Source of the DNA: JBDRNO01 sp043811005
Lineage (GTDB): Bacteria; Bacteroidota; Bacteroidia; NORP154
Direction: 5' to 3'
Assembly (NCBI GenBank): GCA_043811005.1
Contig: JBDRNO010000238.1
Coordinates: 1 to 7,252, forward strand
Length of the DNA stretch: 7,252 nucleotides
In this document: positions 5,801 to 7,252 of the stretch, in pieces
Layout: every line of letters starts with the position of its first letter
How positions within the stretch are numbered: position 1 is the first letter of the stretch
Position numbers and translations under genes: made by a program
Notes under the pieces: generated by a model
Database searches by the model: none
The model's input: the letters and a program-made list of their open reading frames with translations, nothing else
What the model was told of the DNA's origin: nothing

Positions 5801-6952
5801 TACCATCATCCCGCTCCCATCATTGCTGGATACCTTCACTGCATATGTATCACTTCCTGCCTGTTTCACTTCCAGTTTAGCCCCAGGCCCCGTCGTCCCG
5901 ATGCCGACGTTGCCATTTTTATTTATTACAAAATCCTTATTTACTGAATTTGAGATATAGAAATTTGCCGTATAGTCTTTTCCTATTTTTGCCTGATCAC
6001 CGCCTGAATCTTCAAGAATTATCTTTGCCGACATAGGTTCACCCGCCCAATTTCTTACCCTTAACACTTCCGAAGAAAATGAACGAACATCTAAAGGGTA
6101 ATTTGGCTCCGTCGTCCCGATGCCGACGTTGCCCGCTATAACTACAAATGTTGAACCACCAACGGAAAATGCTGACGCTGTCACCGTCACACTACTGGTT
6201 ATTGTCTTTACTCCTGATACAGTCTGATTTGTATCTGTCGTCACCATATTTGATGGCGGTGATGCCACAACCCCAGTCAATCCTGCTCCACTACCTATAA
6301 ACCCACTCGCTGTTACTGTCCCACCTACTACCTGCAATCCTGCATTTGTCCCTCTCACTGTTATTGAACCATCTAATACATCAAACTTTGTTGTTGGTGA
6401 TGTTGTGCCTATACCCACCTTCCCTGATGAAACCACAAATGTTGAGCCAGTAACAGAAAAATCTGATGCTGTTATTGTCACACTACTGGTAAATGTCTTT
6501 ACTCCTGATATTGTCTGATTTGTTGATGTTGTTACAAAAGTATCGTAGGTTCTTCCTGATAACGTGTTTGCTTCAAAGGCATATGGGACTGAGGTGAATT
6601 GTTCTCTGGGTAACAATTCATAAGTTTCTAATTCTATAGCTACTGATAAGTAATATGTGGTATTACTTTTTGCCCAGTCAATCTCAGTTAGCTGGAGTTT
6701 GTAATTAAAAACACCTGTGGAAACCGAAACGGGAACATTAGCAACTGACCAAATAATATTACCTCCGGAAGGGGCATCATAAATTTTAAACCACATTTGT
6801 TTGTTTCCACTTACCGGTTGACCATCTTGTCTTAGCCGCCCCTGGTAATTTATTATATTTGGTGTAGCTGCAAAAAGTAGATTACAAAATGTAATATACA
6901 AAATTAAGCAAAAAAGCATTTTTGATTTTAAATTAAATAATTTTTTTTTCAT
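2846..6952 (-). CDS. Giant secreted fibre-like repeat protein with YadA-head-like block and S74 self-cleaving C-terminal chaperone
   Basis: The protein has 1368 residues. Residues 1-28 are a Sec signal peptide: KKK start, FCLILYITFCNLLFA core, cleavage near A28. Residues 33-125 form a beta domain (NYQGRLRQDGQPVSG, FKIYDAPSGG, FTSVPYAFEA) common at the front of large secreted repeat proteins. Twelve GNVGIGT-type motifs begin at residues 177, 274, 347, 389, 423, 843, 924, 967, 1010, 1125, 1167 and 1221. Residues 463-715 hold about a dozen NSFLGYxAGYxNTTG repeats resembling YadA-type trimeric adhesin heads. The C-terminus is an S74 (endosialidase-type intramolecular chaperone) domain: SDRRWKDI with Ser1253 and Lys1258 at the five-residue spacing of the known dyad, YGFIAQEV (1295-1302), and a final coiled coil. 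Such domains trimerise the fibre and then cut themselves off, here before Ser1253. Start: ATG 6952 with GAGGTG 5 bases upstream. Its ligand is unknown. Confidence 0.9.
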   Translation of the reverse strand: MKKKLFNLKSKMLFCLILYITFCNLLFAATPNIINYQGRLRQDGQPVSGNKQMWFKIYDAPSGGNIIWSVANVPVSVSTGVFNYKLQLTEIDWAKSNTTYYLSVAIELETYELLPREQFTSVPYAFEANTLSGRTYDTFVTTSTNQTISGVKTFTSSVTITASDFSVTGSTFVVSSGKVGIGTTSPTTKFDVLDGSITVRGTNAGLQVVGGTVTASGFIGSGAGLTGVVASPPSNMVTTDTNQTVSGVKTITSSVTVTASAFSVGGSTFVVIAGNVGIGTTEPNYPLDVRSFSSEVLRVRNWAGEPMSAKIILEDSGGDQAKIGKDYTANFYISNSVNKDFVINKNGNVGIGTTGPGAKLEVKQAGSDTYAVKVSSNDGSGMMVVQSNGNVGIGTTSSSGILHVSTGTGTTSLFVSKEGASAGNVGIGTTWPTSMLDVAGAINTSANYRIAGSTVVAILPGESSLGIGVGAGQANTGTGNYNVFLGKDAGYSNTTGDHNSFLGHQAGYANTIGYGNSFVGEVAGYKNTGTGSENSFLGYFAGYNNTTGGENSFVGSYAGYANTTAWGNSFMGAYAGKNNTTGSQNSFVGYYAGSGSAVGSAGSRNTFMGYYAGCTNDTAWENSFLGAYAGKNNTTGDMNSYVGTATGYNNKTGSANTIFGNRAGGYGLIADNSFSSSTLMGYRAGYGLQTGSDNILIGFKAGYSITTGNRNIIIGYDQDASAIAASNELNIGGVLFGNLSAKTIGISTRTPQAALDIVSTGTASDIYAQIWRDGSGNIVSSMTSQGTLYATVANGDNLGNHTATQNLNMSDKDIVGVSTITVSSITTAAAGVTFSTNVFVMNGNVGIGTTNPTAKVSFGPLVDSAAINIYQSVSGSGHHLGIGAPTAFNYQFFGHSVSHFSFNSGGSLQADGINELMRIDANNGNVGVGTVSPGARLQVVGADSLNTSFAGNISGATGTGLVITNAGNVGIGDTAPTARLRVVGSGTVVPLIISTGTVAGSEVMRVTSSGNVGIGTTGPVEKLDIVGSLILSGTTSQSFIQIGGSGDTNTQNYLKIESDTVGTLATQRSPGAIVMEIPNEAGGSYNYLWFNQWNQLSTDISAPGSANSVGQWWIDSDDGSAYFGGNVGIGTAGPGAKLEVKQAGSETYAVKVSSNDGSGMMVVQSNGNVGIGTTGPGAKLEVSGGIKVTTATIVGVEGVNPLIISTGTSAGSEVMVVQSNGNVGIGTLAPGTHRLSVVGTAGLTTGTAWTSTSDRRWKDIQNELKGQSLDKILSLRPVSYTWNDLHNSQFGENPGLKYGFIAQEVKETFPEMISQDDKGYYWYNPSGMEAILTAAVQEQQDIIKVQRREIDEMKARLGRLEAQLNVGQ
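2849..3196 (-). other. S74 intramolecular chaperone region of the fibre protein (residues 1253-1368)
   Basis: Self-cleavage before Ser1253 (codon 3196-3194) would release this 116-residue fragment. Lys1258 (codon 3181-3179) is the expected partner residue. Conserved family landmarks follow in order: LRPVSYTW (1275-1282), LKYGFIAQEVKETFPEMI (1296-1313 approximately), MEAILTAAVQEQQ (1328-1340 approximately) and the coiled coil to the end. Nothing in the catalytic region looks damaged. Confidence 0.85.
3431..3556 (-). repeat. Long intragenic direct repeat, copy B (residues 1133-1174)
   Basis: This 126-base block encodes GPGAKLEVKQAGSE through QSNGNVGIGTT and is nearly identical in DNA and protein to copy A at 5765-5890. 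The only protein difference is Glu for Asp at one position. Confidence 0.85.
4808..5566 (-). repeat. Tandem YadA-head-like repeat block inside the fibre gene
   Basis: About 12 units of roughly 19-22 residues, each built on N-(S/T)-(F/I)-(L/V/M)-G-x-x-A-G-Y followed by NNTTG or a similar turn, cover residues 463-715. The DNA units are similar enough (recurring GCCCGCATAA and AAGGAGTT on the plus strand) to open long spurious frames on other frames. Such left-handed beta-roll repeats pack as trimers in YadA-type heads. Confidence 0.8.
5765..5890 (-). repeat. Long intragenic direct repeat, copy A (residues 355-396)
   Basis: This is the same 42-residue block as copy B at 3431-3556, 2.3 kb away in the same gene and same orientation. 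Only a handful of scattered, mostly silent base differences are seen. Recombination between the copies would remove the whole YadA-like block in frame. Confidence 0.85.
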
Positions 6953-6978
6953 AATTTCACCTCAGTATAATAAATTTA

Positions 6979-7093
6979 GCTCAATAAATTGAGCAACTAT
7001 AAATAAAAGTGCGATAAATTGGCACCGCTACAAATATGATGCTGAAACAAGTTCAGCATGACAATCTTTGTGATACGTGGAATAAATTCCACG
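6979..7093 (-). promoter_or_regulatory. Leader of the fibre gene with three perfect hairpins
   Basis: Between the predicted promoter and the ribosome site lie three stem-loops on either strand: GCTCAAT with ATTGAGC (6979-6994, 2-base loop), ATGCTGAA with TTCAGCAT (7039-7059, 5-base loop), and CGTGGAAT with ATTCCACG (7076-7093, 2-base loop). The first ends 15 bases before the GAGGTG ribosome site. They do not resemble a riboswitch I know and lack terminator T-runs; they may protect the mRNA or be dispersed palindromic repeats. Confidence 0.6.
7010..7031 (-). repeat. Dispersed GTAGCGGTGC repeat in the fibre leader
   Basis: On the minus strand this reads GTAGCGGTGCC then AATTTATCGCA. It matches 2050-2070 on the plus strand except for one extra C. 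It has no coding role here, whereas the other copy is translated as part of the transposase-like ORF. Confidence 0.7.
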
Positions 7094-7095
7094 GC

Positions 7096-7140
7096 TACAG
7101 GGAACTTTAATAACAATTACAGGGGACTTTAATAATGATT
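7096..7140. repeat. 22-base tandem repeat, two copies
   Basis: The units starting at 7096 and 7118 share TACAGGG, then ACTTTAATAA, and differ at 3 of 22 positions. They lie just downstream of the predicted transcription start of the fibre gene, so they would be the first bases of its mRNA. Confidence 0.7.
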
Positions 7141-7190
7141 ATATATGTTAATGTTAAATCTGTGTTAAATTTATGTTAACTTAATGTTAA
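7138..7190 (-). promoter_or_regulatory. Pho-box-like operator array with consensus -10, upstream of the fibre gene
   Basis: On the minus strand TTAACA occurs at 7190-7185, 7179-7174, 7168-7163 and 7157-7152, exactly 11 bases apart, and once more at 7151-7146. A perfect TATAAT (7143-7138) lies 8 bases beyond the last phased box. Direct repeats with 11-base period just upstream of a -10 and no good -35 are the layout of PhoB and PhoP activated promoters; TTAACA in particular is close to the Bacillus PhoP box. Transcription would start near 7131, leaving a leader of about 180 bases. AT-richness weakens the case, but the exact phasing strengthens it. Confidence 0.5.
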
Positions 7191-7252
7191 ATTTTTTTTA
7201 TTTGAATTATATTAAAAAAAAGTATTTTAACAATTTTTTTATTGAAAAAGTA
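7191..7252. other. AT-rich sequence, nothing recognised
   Basis: Runs of T and A with one further TTTAACAA-like word on the plus strand. No ORF, hairpin or repeat can be supported. It may extend the curved AT-rich DNA upstream of the fibre promoter. Confidence 0.5.

Noticed and set aside
2840..5960. Several plus-strand ORFs of 67-138 codons
   Set aside because: They lie antisense to the fibre gene, repeat MPTLP-type peptides that are the reverse complement of the GNVGIGT DNA motif, and have no ribosome sites.
6960..6975. TATACT as -10 of the fibre gene just before the ribosome site
   Set aside because: Transcription would start inside or after the GAGGTG ribosome site, and no -35 fits upstream.

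Overview
The window looks like accessory DNA from an uncultured, probably Gram-negative, candidate-phylum-type bacterium. The evidence is a very large Sec-exported repeat protein with an S74 self-cleaving tail, a short HicBA module, and many small palindromic and transposon-like repeats in AT-rich spacers. I cannot assign a phylum; secreted proteins of this build are, from memory, common in lineages such as Omnitrophota and Elusimicrobiota. Every gene I can support lies on the minus strand, so transcription runs from high to low coordinates.

Right side (2846-7252): a 300-base leader holds five TTAACA-type boxes, four at exact 11-base spacing, next to a perfect TATAAT. This resembles a PhoB/PhoP-activated promoter. 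It is followed by a 22-base tandem repeat and three perfect hairpins. The leader drives a 1368-residue fibre-like protein: signal peptide, N-terminal beta domain, 12 GNVGIGT-type motifs, a YadA-head-like block, and a C-terminal S74 chaperone with an intact Ser1253/Lys1258 dyad and a coiled coil.

Joint (2378-2892): just past the stop codon lies a second, promoterless fibre C-terminus in the +1 frame. The junction falls inside a copy of the NVGIGT DNA motif that carries 10 extra bases, and those bases create the stop codon. A third fragment, a 38-codon coiled-coil end typical of S74 tails, overlaps it in yet another frame. The locus therefore looks like a place where fibre tips have been exchanged or have decayed.

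Middle (1116-2377): a broken zinc-ribbon transposase-like ORF, an unrecognised 83-residue ORF, and several palindromic repeat families. One family shows paired base changes in its stems, and another is read in frame through the N-terminus of the transposase-like ORF.

Left side (1-1115): a small predicted secreted protein, a 114-bp MITE-like element with an 8-bp target duplication, a hicB-hicA toxin-antitoxin pair with a 4-base overlap, an orphan scrap of the fibre motif, and the start of a second hicB-like gene with its own promoter. The fibre gene and the TA genes share no visible regulation.
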